In this document: in pieces, positions 20,013 to 28,506 of the stretch
How positions within the stretch are numbered: the first letter of the stretch is position 1
Layout of the letters: each line of letters starts with the position of its first letter
Source: Proteus vulgaris
GTDB lineage: Bacteria; Pseudomonadota; Gammaproteobacteria; Enterobacterales; Enterobacteriaceae
Assembly: GCF_016239305.1 (NCBI RefSeq)
Contig: NZ_JAEHOQ010000001.1
Span: 124,001-188,000, forward strand
Reading direction: 5' to 3'
Length of the DNA stretch: 64,000 bases
The notes under the pieces: generated by a model
Told to the model about the DNA's origin: nothing
Databases searched by the model: none
What the model saw: only the letters and a program-made list of their open reading frames with translations
Program-made: the position numbers and the translations under genes

Positions 20013-20041
20013 AGAGCGAGATAATTTCTCGCTCTCTTTTT
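20013..20041 (+). terminator. Attenuator-like hairpin between afuA and afuB
   Basis: Perfect 9-bp stem AGAGCGAGA (20013-20021) / TCTCGCTCT (20027-20035), then CTTTTT. Placed between binding-protein and permease genes, it should leave more afuA than afuBC transcript. Confidence 0.8.
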
Positions 20042-20077
20042 CACATAATAATAAATACATTTACTCTCGGGGGATTT

Positions 20078-22156
20078 ATGTCTCACACACTCGCTTTACC
20101 TGAAAAAAAGAGGCGGGATCCCATATTTTTATGGATCCTAATTGCTTGGATGGCTTTTGCGTTACTGCCGTCATGGAGCCTTGATTACGGTCTTTTAGAT
20201 TCTACAGCAGATGAATTACTCACCTCTTATGGCTGGAGTAGCGTCAATATCAGTTGGCTCTGGTTTGTATTACCTAGTTTATTGCTCTTTCGACCATTAA
20301 CCGCACCTAAGCGTGAAAATCGTTCTCGCCACTATTTTGATGCGGGTTTTGCCTTACTTTGTGCTTTTATTACGATAGTTAGTGCAACGCTTGAAGGACG
20401 AGGTTTAGGTTATTCAGCGATCATCCTCTTTATTTCTCTGGGAATGATCATGAAAACCGCCTTAACACGCCTAGAATGGCTTGGTGGTGATAGTTTTGTT
20501 ATTGGCTCATTGATAGCCGTTGTTGCACTGATTGGTGCCTTTATTATCTTTCCTAGTATCGCTATTTTTATTCCGATGTTTAAAGATAGCGCAGGCAATT
20601 TCGCTCCATTTGAGTTTGTTGCTATCTTAAGCCAAGCTCATATTGTACAAGTAATGCTTAACTCCATAATGCTCTCTATTGCTGTGGGGATAGGTTGTAC
20701 TTTCTTTGGTTTAATTCTAGCAATTTATACATCTCGTATTGCTGTGCGTTCAGCCATTATTGGTCGCGTATTTTCTATCTTACCTATCGTAACACCTCCT
20801 TTTGTTGTCGGTTTAGGGGTGACATTAATGATGGGGCGCTCTGGTTATGTGACTGAATTTCTCGCCACTTATGCAGGACTTGAAAATACCAACTGGTTAT
20901 ATGGCTTTACAGGAATTTGGTTAGCTCAAGTGCTCGCCTTTACTCCGATGTCGTTTATGATTTTAGATGGCGCCATTAAAACCATTCATCCTTCATTAGA
21001 AGAAGCCTCTTACACCTTAAGAGCCAACCGTTATCAAACCTTCTTTAACGTCTTTATGCCGTTACTTAAGCCCGCATTAGCCAATGCGTTTTTAATTGTT
21101 ATTGTGCAATCTCTTGCTGACTTTAGTAACCCATTAGTCTTAGGGGGTAACTTTGACGTTATTGCAACACAAATTTATTTCTATATCACAGGCTCTCAAC
21201 TGGATTATCAATCAGCCAGTACATTAGGTGCATCACTCTTAGTTTTCTCACTATTAGTATTCTGTGTGCAGTATATGTGGATTGGTAAACGCTCTTACGT
21301 CACCGTATCAGGTAAATCCTATCGTGGTGATGTTCAACCTCTACCATCGTCATTGATTGCATTTGTAACAACCGTTCTCGGCATTTGGATTGTCTTTAAT
21401 ATATTGTTATATGGCAGTATTTTCTACGGTAGCTTTACCGTTAACTGGGGTGTTGATTACACCTTAACCCTTGATAACTTTATCAAGTTATTTGGTCAAG
21501 GAATGAGTGATGGTGCATGGCCTTCATTGTTAGATACCTTGTTATATGCGGGTATCGCGGCACCTATTACAGCTATTCTTGGATTGTTAATTGCCTATAT
21601 CGTCGTGCGCCAAGACTTTAAAGGTAAGAAAAGTATTGAATTCACAACAATGCTTTGTTTCGCCGTACCAGGAACCGTTGCTGGTGTCTCTTATATTCTT
21701 GCATTTAACGACTCACCATTCTATTTAACGGGCACTGCGGCGATTGTGATTATCTCTATGACAATGCGTAACGTGCCAGTAGGGATACGTGCAGGTATTG
21801 CAGGATTAGGACAAATTGATAAATCGCTTGATGAAGCCTCTTTAAGCTTAAGAGCAAATTCAATGAGAACGATTTTCTATGTACTATTACCGTTATTACG
21901 CCCAGCTATTTTGTCTGCACTGATTTATAGCTTTGTGCGTGCCATTACCACAGTCAGTGCCATCGTCTTCCTTGTTACACCAGATACACGTGTTGCAACC
22001 GCTTATATTTTAAACCGTGTTGAAGATGGTGAATACGGCGTCGCAATTGCCTACGGTTCGATTTTAATCGTCGTCATGTTGGCAATTATTTTCTTATTTG
22101 ACTATTTGATTGGCGAAGCCCGTGTTTCACGCTCTAAAGCCAAAAATGCACAGTAA
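20078..22156 (+). CDS. afuB: AfuB-type ABC permease (fused double domain)
   Basis: 692-residue inner-membrane permease with two tandem BinthePD_transp_1-type halves, each with its EAA loop: EEASYTLRANRYQTFFNVFMPL in the first half, DEASLSLRANSMRTIFYVLLPL in the second. The N-terminus has additional membrane segments (about 15-140). Works with AfuA and AfuC to import sugar phosphates. The start follows CTCGGGGGATTT. Could be misnamed an iron(III) permease by homology to FbpB; the uhp context argues against that. Confidence 0.83.
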   Translation: MSHTLALPEKKRRDPIFLWILIAWMAFALLPSWSLDYGLLDSTADELLTSYGWSSVNISWLWFVLPSLLLFRPLTAPKRENRSRHYFDAGFALLCAFITIVSATLEGRGLGYSAIILFISLGMIMKTALTRLEWLGGDSFVIGSLIAVVALIGAFIIFPSIAIFIPMFKDSAGNFAPFEFVAILSQAHIVQVMLNSIMLSIAVGIGCTFFGLILAIYTSRIAVRSAIIGRVFSILPIVTPPFVVGLGVTLMMGRSGYVTEFLATYAGLENTNWLYGFTGIWLAQVLAFTPMSFMILDGAIKTIHPSLEEASYTLRANRYQTFFNVFMPLLKPALANAFLIVIVQSLADFSNPLVLGGNFDVIATQIYFYITGSQLDYQSASTLGASLLVFSLLVFCVQYMWIGKRSYVTVSGKSYRGDVQPLPSSLIAFVTTVLGIWIVFNILLYGSIFYGSFTVNWGVDYTLTLDNFIKLFGQGMSDGAWPSLLDTLLYAGIAAPITAILGLLIAYIVVRQDFKGKKSIEFTTMLCFAVPGTVAGVSYILAFNDSPFYLTGTAAIVIISMTMRNVPVGIRAGIAGLGQIDKSLDEASLSLRANSMRTIFYVLLPLLRPAILSALIYSFVRAITTVSAIVFLVTPDTRVATAYILNRVEDGEYGVAIAYGSILIVVMLAIIFLFDYLIGEARVSRSKAKNAQ

Positions 22157-22171
22157 TACGGAGTATAAACC

Positions 22172-23212
22172 ATGACACAACAACATTTCGTTGAACTGAA
22201 AAATGTAATTAAGCGTTTTGGCACTAACACGGTCATTGAAGATCTCAGTCTGTCTATTCCACAAGGCAAAATGGTTTCATTATTAGGGCCTTCAGGTTGC
22301 GGTAAAACGACCGTTTTACGCTTAGTTGCCGGGTTAGAAAAACCGACAGAAGGTAAAATTTTTATTGATGGTGAAGATGTCACTGAACGCTCAATCCAAC
22401 AACGCGATATCTGTATGGTGTTTCAGTCTTATGCCCTTTTCCCGCATATGTCATTAGGGGAAAACATTGGCTATGGCTTAAAAATGCTTGGGCGTCCTAA
22501 AGCAGAAATCAAGCAACGAGTGACTGAAGCTTTAGAGCTGGTGGATTTAGCGGGTTTTGAAGATCGTTTTGTTGACCAAATTTCAGGCGGTCAACAGCAA
22601 CGGGTTGCATTAGCTCGTGCCTTAATTTTAAAACCTAAAGTACTGCTTTTTGATGAACCACTTAGTAACCTTGATGCTAATTTACGTCGTAGCATGAGAG
22701 AAAAAATTCGTGAATTACAACAACAGTTTAATATCACTTCTCTTTACGTAACCCATGATCAAAGTGAAGCATTTGCGGTTTCGGACATGGTATTGGTGAT
22801 GAATAAAGGCAAGATAATGCAATTAGGCTCACCACAAACCCTTTATCGCCAACCGGCTTCTGAATTTATGGCCAGCTTTATGGGAGATGCAAACTTATTC
22901 CCAGCCACATTAGGCTCAGATTATGTTGATATCTTCCAATATCGCCTACCAAAGCCAGATACATTTAATACCACTAAAACAGACGTTAGAGTTGGCGTTA
23001 GACCAGAAGCCATCACCTTATCTCAACAAGGCAATGCCTGCCAGCAATGTAAAATCGTGCATGTGGCTTATATGGGTCCTCAGTATGAGGTAACCGTCGA
23101 ATGGCAAAATCAGACGTTGCTATTACAAGTCAATGCCACACAGCTTCAACCAAATGTAGGTGACAGCTACTATCTACAAATCCATCCTTATGGCATGTTT
23201 ATTTTAGAATAA
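22172..23212 (+). CDS. afuC: AfuC-type ABC transporter ATPase
   Basis: 346-residue cytoplasmic ATPase energising AfuAB. Walker A is GPSGCGKTT (residues 39-47), signature [14 protein letters not shown], Walker [12 protein letters not shown], and H-loop YVTHDQSEA. The C-terminal TOBE-like regulatory domain begins near 240. Starts 15 bp after afuB with ACGGAGTATAAACC upstream and ends in a strong terminator, closing the uhp-afu cluster. Confidence 0.88.
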   Translation: MTQQHFVELKNVIKRFGTNTVIEDLSLSIPQGKMVSLLGPSGCGKTTVLRLVAGLEKPTEGKIFIDGEDVTERSIQQRDICMVFQSYALFPHMSLGENIGYGLKMLGRPKAEIKQRVTEALELVDLAGFEDRFVDQISGGQQQRVALARALILKPKVLLFDEPLSNLDANLRRSMREKIRELQQQFNITSLYVTHDQSEAFAVSDMVLVMNKGKIMQLGSPQTLYRQPASEFMASFMGDANLFPATLGSDYVDIFQYRLPKPDTFNTTKTDVRVGVRPEAITLSQQGNACQQCKIVHVAYMGPQYEVTVEWQNQTLLLQVNATQLQPNVGDSYYLQIHPYGMFILE

Positions 23213-23241
23213 ACAGAAACATTCTAACGGTATCAATGAGT

Positions 23242-23269
23242 GAGGCACCCTATGGGTGCCTCTTTTTTT
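23242..23269 (+). terminator. Intrinsic terminator after afuC
   Basis: Perfect 9-bp stem GAGGCACCC (23242-23250) / GGGTGCCTC (23254-23262), loop TAT, followed by a run of seven T. Confidence 0.92.
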
Positions 23270-23454
23270 ATAATTATAATACTACGACATTTTCCCCTGG
23301 TGTGACATCCTGGTGTGAATGTTTGATGTAACACTTGGTTTAATCCATTGTTACTATATTATTGTTTTATATAATAATTATTGGATACTCGCACTACTCC
23401 CTTTTATTTTATATGGAACAATAAAGATAAACTTTATCGCCCCGGATCTACGCT

Positions 23455-24783
23455 CTATTTTCCTTGAGCGAGATATTTTTGCATTTCATCTGCTGGAACC
23501 ATACCACCACCCGTCGCCCATACTAAATGCGTTGCATTTTGCATTTTTTGACTATCTAGTGATAAACCTTGCAGATAATCTTTAGCTTGAGTGACATGTA
23601 CAGCTCCCGCCATTCCTGCTAATGCTGAAGGTTCTAACTTAATACCCTCTTCTTTATTTAACAGGCTTAGCAAATCATAAAGCTCTTGATCATCAATAGT
23701 GTAATAACCATCAATTAAGCGCTCCATTGCACGCCCCACGAAGCCTGATGCGCGACCGACAGCCAGACCATCAGCGGCAGTCACGTTGTCAATACCAATT
23801 TCTTGGACTGAAATACCTTCATGTAACTGGGTATAAACTCCCAATAACATACAAGGCGAATGTGTTGGCTCAGCAAATAAACAATGCACTGCATCACCAA
23901 ACGCCAGTTTTAGCCCAAATGCAACACCACCAGGGCCACCACCAACACCACAAGGCAGATAAACAAACAGAGGATGTTCACTATCAACACGAACACCTTG
24001 TTCTTCAAATTGACGTTTCAAACGTAATCCGGCAACGGCATAACCCAAGAACAAGGTTTTTGAGTTTTCATCATCAATAAAGAAACAGTTCGGATCTTTT
24101 TCTGCTTCTTTACGACCTTCTTCTACTGCAATACTGTAATCTTGTTCATATTCAACAACATTAACGCCATGGGAGCGTAATTTGTCTTTTTTCCACTGGC
24201 GTGCATCAGCAGACATATGAACGCTTACACTAAAGCCTAATTTCGCACTCATGATCCCAATAGACATACCTAAGTTGCCTGTTGAACCAACCGCGATACT
24301 GTATTGGCTAAAAAATTCACGGAATTCATCAGAGAATAATTTTTCATAATTATCATCTGTGCTTAGTGCTCCCGCATTTATCGCCAATTTCTCAGCGTGC
24401 GTTAATACTTCATAAATTCCACCTCGCGCTTTAATTGAGCCTGAAATAGGTAAATGGCTATCCTTTTTCAAACGCAAATGACCGCTAATGGTTGTGTGAT
24501 AACGCTTTTCAAGAGCAACTTTCATCTTAGGAATATCAACCAATTCTGATTCGATAATTCCTTGAGTAATCGCCGTTTCTGGAAATGCTTTAGCTAAATA
24601 AGGCGCAAAACGTTGTAACCGTGCTTGTGCATCAATTACATCATCTTGCGTTAAACCAACATATGGAAGTCCCTGGTCAGTGGTGGTCACTTTTGGGTTA
24701 AACCAAACCACTTCTTTTAAGTCCACTAAGTCACGAACTAGTGGAAAATTACTTATTAATTTATTTATATCTATATGGCTCAT
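23455..24783 (-). CDS. dsdA: D-serine dehydratase
   Basis: PLP enzyme that deaminates D-serine to pyruvate and ammonia, allowing growth on and detoxification of D-serine in urine or gut. The 442 residues (E. coli 442) contain the PLP lysine Lys118 in [14 protein letters not shown], the [14 protein letters not shown] substrate loop and the glycine-rich [10 protein letters not shown] phosphate cup. It follows dsdX by 12 bp in one operon, divergent from dsdC, the same plan as E. coli. Confidence 0.95.
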   Translation of the reverse strand: MSHIDINKLISNFPLVRDLVDLKEVVWFNPKVTTTDQGLPYVGLTQDDVIDAQARLQRFAPYLAKAFPETAITQGIIESELVDIPKMKVALEKRYHTTISGHLRLKKDSHLPISGSIKARGGIYEVLTHAEKLAINAGALSTDDNYEKLFSDEFREFFSQYSIAVGSTGNLGMSIGIMSAKLGFSVSVHMSADARQWKKDKLRSHGVNVVEYEQDYSIAVEEGRKEAEKDPNCFFIDDENSKTLFLGYAVAGLRLKRQFEEQGVRVDSEHPLFVYLPCGVGGGPGGVAFGLKLAFGDAVHCLFAEPTHSPCMLLGVYTQLHEGISVQEIGIDNVTAADGLAVGRASGFVGRAMERLIDGYYTIDDQELYDLLSLLNKEEGIKLEPSALAGMAGAVHVTQAKDYLQGLSLDSQKMQNATHLVWATGGGMVPADEMQKYLAQGK

Positions 24784-24795
24784 AGTCGTTCTCTT

Positions 24796-26133
24796 TTATA
24801 TGACAAAAGAAAGCATAAATGTACCGCCTAATGCGACAAAGGAGGCAATAAAGGTCGCGACACTGTAAAAACGAAAAGTTTCACTTAAAGTTGCATTACA
24901 ATACTGTTTCACTAACCAAAACAGTGAGTCTGTGACAATGGTACAACCAATAGCACCTGAACCAATCGCTAAGGTAATAATTTCAGGGCTAATGTCTGGG
25001 TATAAAGGCATTAATGGTGCAACAATTGCAGTAGCACCCATCATTGCAACCGTTGCAGAACCAACGGCAGCATGAAGGATAATGGCGACTAACCAAGCCA
25101 ATAAAATAGGATGCATATCTAGATTAGAAAGAATTAACGCTAAAGACTCACTTAAACCACTGCCTTTTAGGATGCCATTAAAAGCACCACCAGCACCAAT
25201 GATTAATAAAATATTGGCAATAGAGCTAAAACTATCTTCTGTTTTCTTCAATAAGATATTCATGCCCATATTACGGCGAATACCTAAAACATAATAAGCG
25301 ACAAAAGCAGCAATAAACATCGCAGTAATTGGGTTACCAATAAACTGTAATGCAGTATAAAGCGAAGTACCTTTTGTCATATTTAATTCTGCGGCTGTTT
25401 TTATCAGCATCAGAACAATTGGCAATAATACCGTAAAGAGAGTGGCACCAAGTGAAGGTAAATCTTTTTCTTCACGAACTTCCATATCTGAAAATTCTTC
25501 AGGTACGGTTTTAAATGGCAAGCGCTCACCTAATACTTTTAAGAATAATGGGCCACCGACTAATGATGCAGCTAAACCAACAGCAAGTCCGGCAACAATC
25601 ACTGTTCCCATATCTGCGCCCAATTCATTAGTAACAAACAGCGCGGCTGGATGAGGTGGAACAATGCAATGAACGGCCATTAATGCCGTACATAAAGGAA
25701 TAGCTAATTTTAATAATGATGTATTTGTTTTTTTCGCAATAGAGAAAGCAAGTGGAATAAGTAATACCACACCCACTTCAACAAAAAGTGTAATACCACA
25801 AATAAGACCAACCAATACCATAATAACGTCTGGAGATAACCAACGACACTTTTGTAATGTAATACCGATGCGTTCTGCGGCACCTGATATTTCCATCATC
25901 TTACCAAGAATAGTACCTAAACCGATAATTGCAGCTAAGAATCCGAGTGTACCGCCAATACCATTTTCAATCGCATTCACCATTTCTAAAGGGTTCATCT
26001 TCATTGCAGTCCCTACAAAGAAGCTGGCCAACAGTAAGGCTAAAAACGGGTGAAACTTAAGTTTTATTATAGTAAAAACAATGAGCAAGATACTAATTAT
26101 AAGAGTACCTAGTACCCATAATGTTGAATCCAT
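24796..26133 (-). CDS. dsdX: D-serine transporter DsdX
   Basis: Gluconate/H+ symporter (GntP) family permease of 445 residues, hydrophobic throughout with about 12 membrane segments. Family blocks include GGTLGFLAAIIGLGTILGKMMEISG and VPPHPAALFVTNELGADMG. The dsdX-dsdA operon with divergent dsdC fixes the substrate as D-serine by analogy with E. coli; other GntP members transport gluconate or fructuronate. The start ATG at 26133 faces the shared regulatory region. Confidence 0.92.
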   Translation of the reverse strand: MDSTLWVLGTLIISILLIVFTIIKLKFHPFLALLLASFFVGTAMKMNPLEMVNAIENGIGGTLGFLAAIIGLGTILGKMMEISGAAERIGITLQKCRWLSPDVIMVLVGLICGITLFVEVGVVLLIPLAFSIAKKTNTSLLKLAIPLCTALMAVHCIVPPHPAALFVTNELGADMGTVIVAGLAVGLAASLVGGPLFLKVLGERLPFKTVPEEFSDMEVREEKDLPSLGATLFTVLLPIVLMLIKTAAELNMTKGTSLYTALQFIGNPITAMFIAAFVAYYVLGIRRNMGMNILLKKTEDSFSSIANILLIIGAGGAFNGILKGSGLSESLALILSNLDMHPILLAWLVAIILHAAVGSATVAMMGATAIVAPLMPLYPDISPEIITLAIGSGAIGCTIVTDSLFWLVKQYCNATLSETFRFYSVATFIASFVALGGTFMLSFVI

Positions 26134-26241
26134 ATATCCATCCCAAATCTTTTATTTATTGTTAAACATATTGAATATTAATCATTCGGCACTTACAAAT
26201 GATGAAAATTTACACTAAGATGAACCCAGTTAACTCAAATA

Positions 26242-26257
26242 AGTGATCTCAACCACA
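26242..26257. promoter_or_regulatory. CRP-like site in dsdC-dsdX region
   Basis: AGTGA-TCTCAA-CCACA matches 8 of 10 positions of the CRP half-sites TGTGA-N6-TCACA. dsdXA expression in E. coli needs CRP. The site is about 115 bp upstream of dsdX and 100 bp upstream of dsdC. Confidence 0.5.
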
Positions 26258-26311
26258 AATAATCACATTTTGATGAGTGATAGCATGGTATTTCATCTTA
26301 ACATTACCTTG

Positions 26312-26339
26312 ATTGTTAACTGACGTTACTATCAACAAT
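26312..26339. promoter_or_regulatory. Inverted repeat upstream of dsdC, possible DsdC operator
   Basis: ATTGTT (26312-26317) and AACAAT (26334-26339) form a dyad 17 bp before the dsdC start. Position suits autoregulation by the LysR-type protein. The repeat is short and AT-rich, so this is tentative. Confidence 0.3.
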
Positions 26340-26356
26340 AAAATGAGAATAAAAGA

Positions 26357-27301
26357 ATGTTTGAATCTTCTAGCGTAATTTTAAGAAATAAACGATTATC
26401 CAGTTATCAATTAGCCAGACTTCACACTTTTGAAGCAACAGGTCGACACCTTTCATTTGCTTTAGCGGCAGAAGAGCTGTCATTAACTCCCAGTGCTATT
26501 AGCCATCGTATTAATACACTAGAAGAAGAGTTGAGTATTAAGCTATTTAACCGCTTTCATCGCCGAATTGAGCTAACAGAAGAAGGTGAACGTATTTATT
26601 GGGCACTTAAAAAAACATTAGAAGATATTAACCAAGAAATTTTAGATATCCATAACCAAGAAGTCTCTGGTGTACTTACCGTTTATTCACGCCCTTCCAT
26701 TGCTCAATGTTGGTTAGTTCCTCGTATTTCAGATTTTACTGAACGTTACCCATCTATTGAATTAAATCTACTTACAGGAAATGATGACATTAATTTTCGA
26801 GGCTATGGTATTGATCTCGCAATCTATTTTGATGATAAACAACTGCAAAATCTTTATTGCGAAAACTTAATTTCAGAATCAATAATTCCTGTATGCAGTC
26901 CTGAATACGCTAAAAAACATGAGCTTATAAATAATATTCATCATCTTTCTAATTGCACATTGCTACATGATAGACAAGCATGGAGTAACAATTCTGATTT
27001 TGATGAATGGCGAGCTTGGAGTGAATATATGGGACTTTCGCTTTTCCCTAATCGCAGTAATATCTGTTTTGACCGCTCTGATCTTGCGGTGATTGCTGCC
27101 GTTAATCATTCTGGTGTAGCGATGGGAAGAAAGCGTTTAGTACAAAAACAACTGGCCAATAAAGAATTAATTATCCCTTTTGATCATAGTGAGCTTTTTT
27201 GTGCTCAGCGTTATTACCTTGTCACTCGAAATGAAAAAAATAATGCTAAAGTACAACTTTTCATTCAGTGGCTGAAAAAACAAATCAAGGAAAGTATGTA
27301 A
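26357..27301 (+). CDS. dsdC: LysR-type D-serine regulator DsdC
   Basis: Activator of dsdXA in response to D-serine. The 314 residues have an N-terminal winged HTH (about 18-77) with FALAAEELSLTPSAISHRINTLEEEL, then the LysR effector-binding domain. Segments VYSRPSIAQCWLVP, DRQAWSN and DRSDLAVIAA match E. coli DsdC specifically. It is divergent from dsdXA and is followed after 16 bp by an unrecognised gene on the same strand. Confidence 0.94.
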   Translation: MFESSSVILRNKRLSSYQLARLHTFEATGRHLSFALAAEELSLTPSAISHRINTLEEELSIKLFNRFHRRIELTEEGERIYWALKKTLEDINQEILDIHNQEVSGVLTVYSRPSIAQCWLVPRISDFTERYPSIELNLLTGNDDINFRGYGIDLAIYFDDKQLQNLYCENLISESIIPVCSPEYAKKHELINNIHHLSNCTLLHDRQAWSNNSDFDEWRAWSEYMGLSLFPNRSNICFDRSDLAVIAAVNHSGVAMGRKRLVQKQLANKELIIPFDHSELFCAQRYYLVTRNEKNNAKVQLFIQWLKKQIKESM

Positions 27302-27317
27302 TTTTAAGGTAAACCCG

Positions 27318-27974
27318 ATGAAAGAAATGACATTTTCAACACAACAGATAGTCGCTATTGCAGAATATGCAGGTTTAATCATCTTAAATAAAGGGCAACT
27401 CACTGAAAATAAACGTTATATCTTAGTTGACTTATTGGATGTGAAAACAGATGAAGGGCTTTATTATGGCGCTGCAGTGCTAGATTTTAGTGACGTTTAT
27501 CGTAAAGCACGTATTTTAGAATTTGGCGACGAGGGCTATCAACGCGCTCAGGCTCGAGAAAAACAAATCCAAGACTATAAAAATAATCGAAAAGCCCAAG
27601 ATCCAGAGACCTACCAGCCACCTGTTCATCGTTATAGTCACTACACAGATTTTCAAATAAACCTAACCGCTATCTATCGTCGTTATGGTTATGAAATCGA
27701 ATTTGATACAGAAACCGAAAAAGTTTGGAGCTCTTTAGATCCTGATGGTGCGCCATTCGATTTACTCAAAAATGCCGATGATGCACTCTCTTTATTAGAA
27801 GATTGCGAAATGGCATGCACTTATCACAAAGAGAACAAAGTGTGGTCTGTCACTTCAGTAGAAAATGACACAATTGAACACAAATCACTCAATCGTGCTA
27901 TTGCTGAATGTTTTTTATTAATGACAGATCATTATGCTGATGACTGGCCTAATATTGAAAATATTCTTTATTAA
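27318..27974 (+). CDS. Hypothetical acidic protein, 218 residues
   Basis: I do not recognise this protein. It is soluble-looking, acidic, without signal peptide, membrane segment or cysteine-rich motif (only Cys in EDCEMAC and ECFLL). A segment of about 75-115 is rich in Gln, Arg, Lys, Pro and Tyr (AREKQIQDYKNNRK then PPVHRYSHYTDFQ) and may be a linker between two small domains. The last third (DDALSLLEDCEMA) looks helical. It starts 16 bp after dsdC with AAGG upstream, so it is probably cotranscribed with dsdC. Base composition is like its neighbours. Product is likely real; function unknown. Confidence 0.7.
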   Translation: MKEMTFSTQQIVAIAEYAGLIILNKGQLTENKRYILVDLLDVKTDEGLYYGAAVLDFSDVYRKARILEFGDEGYQRAQAREKQIQDYKNNRKAQDPETYQPPVHRYSHYTDFQINLTAIYRRYGYEIEFDTETEKVWSSLDPDGAPFDLLKNADDALSLLEDCEMACTYHKENKVWSVTSVENDTIEHKSLNRAIAECFLLMTDHYADDWPNIENILY

Positions 27975-27989
27975 AACTAATAAATACAT

Positions 27990-28032
27990 ATAAAATCATT
28001 ATTCATCAATAGATTAAAATTAATGATTTTAT
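27990..28032. terminator. AT-rich hairpin between convergent genes
   Basis: 12-bp inverted repeat ATAAAATCATTA (27990-28001) / TAATGATTTTAT (28021-28032), with a 19-base loop and T-rich flank. It may serve as terminator for the gene on either side. Confidence 0.5.
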
Positions 28033-28062
28033 ATTTTATTGTTAAAAGTAAAATATAAAAAT

Positions 28063-28416
28063 CTAACTCAAACATCGGAATGCATCATTTTCTCGGTAAT
28101 AGTTAATCTCGTCGATAACCCACTGTAACGTTTTTTGTTGTGCTTGCTGTGTTTGATAAAACAATACTAGATCATCAATAACCATCCAGCCTCGTAAGTT
28201 TTTATCTTCTACAATCTTTGGCATTTCCATATCTTCATCATCAAGGTAGATCTCATCATCAGGTAATTCTTGGAGGTAATCCCAAGGAATGTAATAAAAA
28301 ATGGCCTGTTCAGGATGACTATTCCATGTTGCAATTTCAGTATAAATCCACTCATTAGATTCAAGCGTTGAAAGTGATGCTAATAACTCATCAAGGGTTA
28401 AGAATGTTTTCATCAT
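28063..28416 (-). CDS. Hypothetical small acidic protein, 117 residues
   Basis: Not recognised with certainty. The protein is strongly acidic, with a DDEIYLDDEDMEMP cluster in the middle and several Trp and Tyr residues (WIYTEIATW, FYYIPWDYL). No signal peptide or membrane segment. The pattern is like the immunity or SMI1-type small acidic proteins found beside toxins, but no toxin gene is adjacent, so this is only a resemblance. It lies downstream of gss on the same strand, separated by a terminator, and so is probably transcribed on its own. Confidence 0.6.
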   Translation of the reverse strand: MMKTFLTLDELLASLSTLESNEWIYTEIATWNSHPEQAIFYYIPWDYLQELPDDEIYLDDEDMEMPKIVEDKNLRGWMVIDDLVLFYQTQQAQQKTLQWVIDEINYYRENDAFRCLS

Positions 28417-28456
28417 TTTTATTATTCACCTCAACATCGACTGTTATTTAAAACAA

Positions 28457-28475
28457 ACCCGCCAATAAGGCGGGC
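28457..28475 (-). terminator. Terminator after gss
   Basis: On the minus strand CCCGCC-TTATT-GGCGGG is followed by TTTGTTTT. Plus-strand arms are 28458-28463 and 28469-28474. Confidence 0.85.
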
Positions 28476-28506
28476 TATTATTTATTAATTCTAAACGTCT
28501 ATGATC

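Noticed and set aside
18972-23212. Iron(III) ABC transporter (fbpABC/afuABC by name)
   Set aside because: Linkage to UhpABC-like genes and the AfuA-type sequence favour sugar phosphates; iron remains a testable alternative.
23319-23585. 88-codon frame between afuC and dsdA
   Set aside because: Half of it is antisense to dsdA; the rest is hydrophobic AT-rich spacer without a ribosome site.
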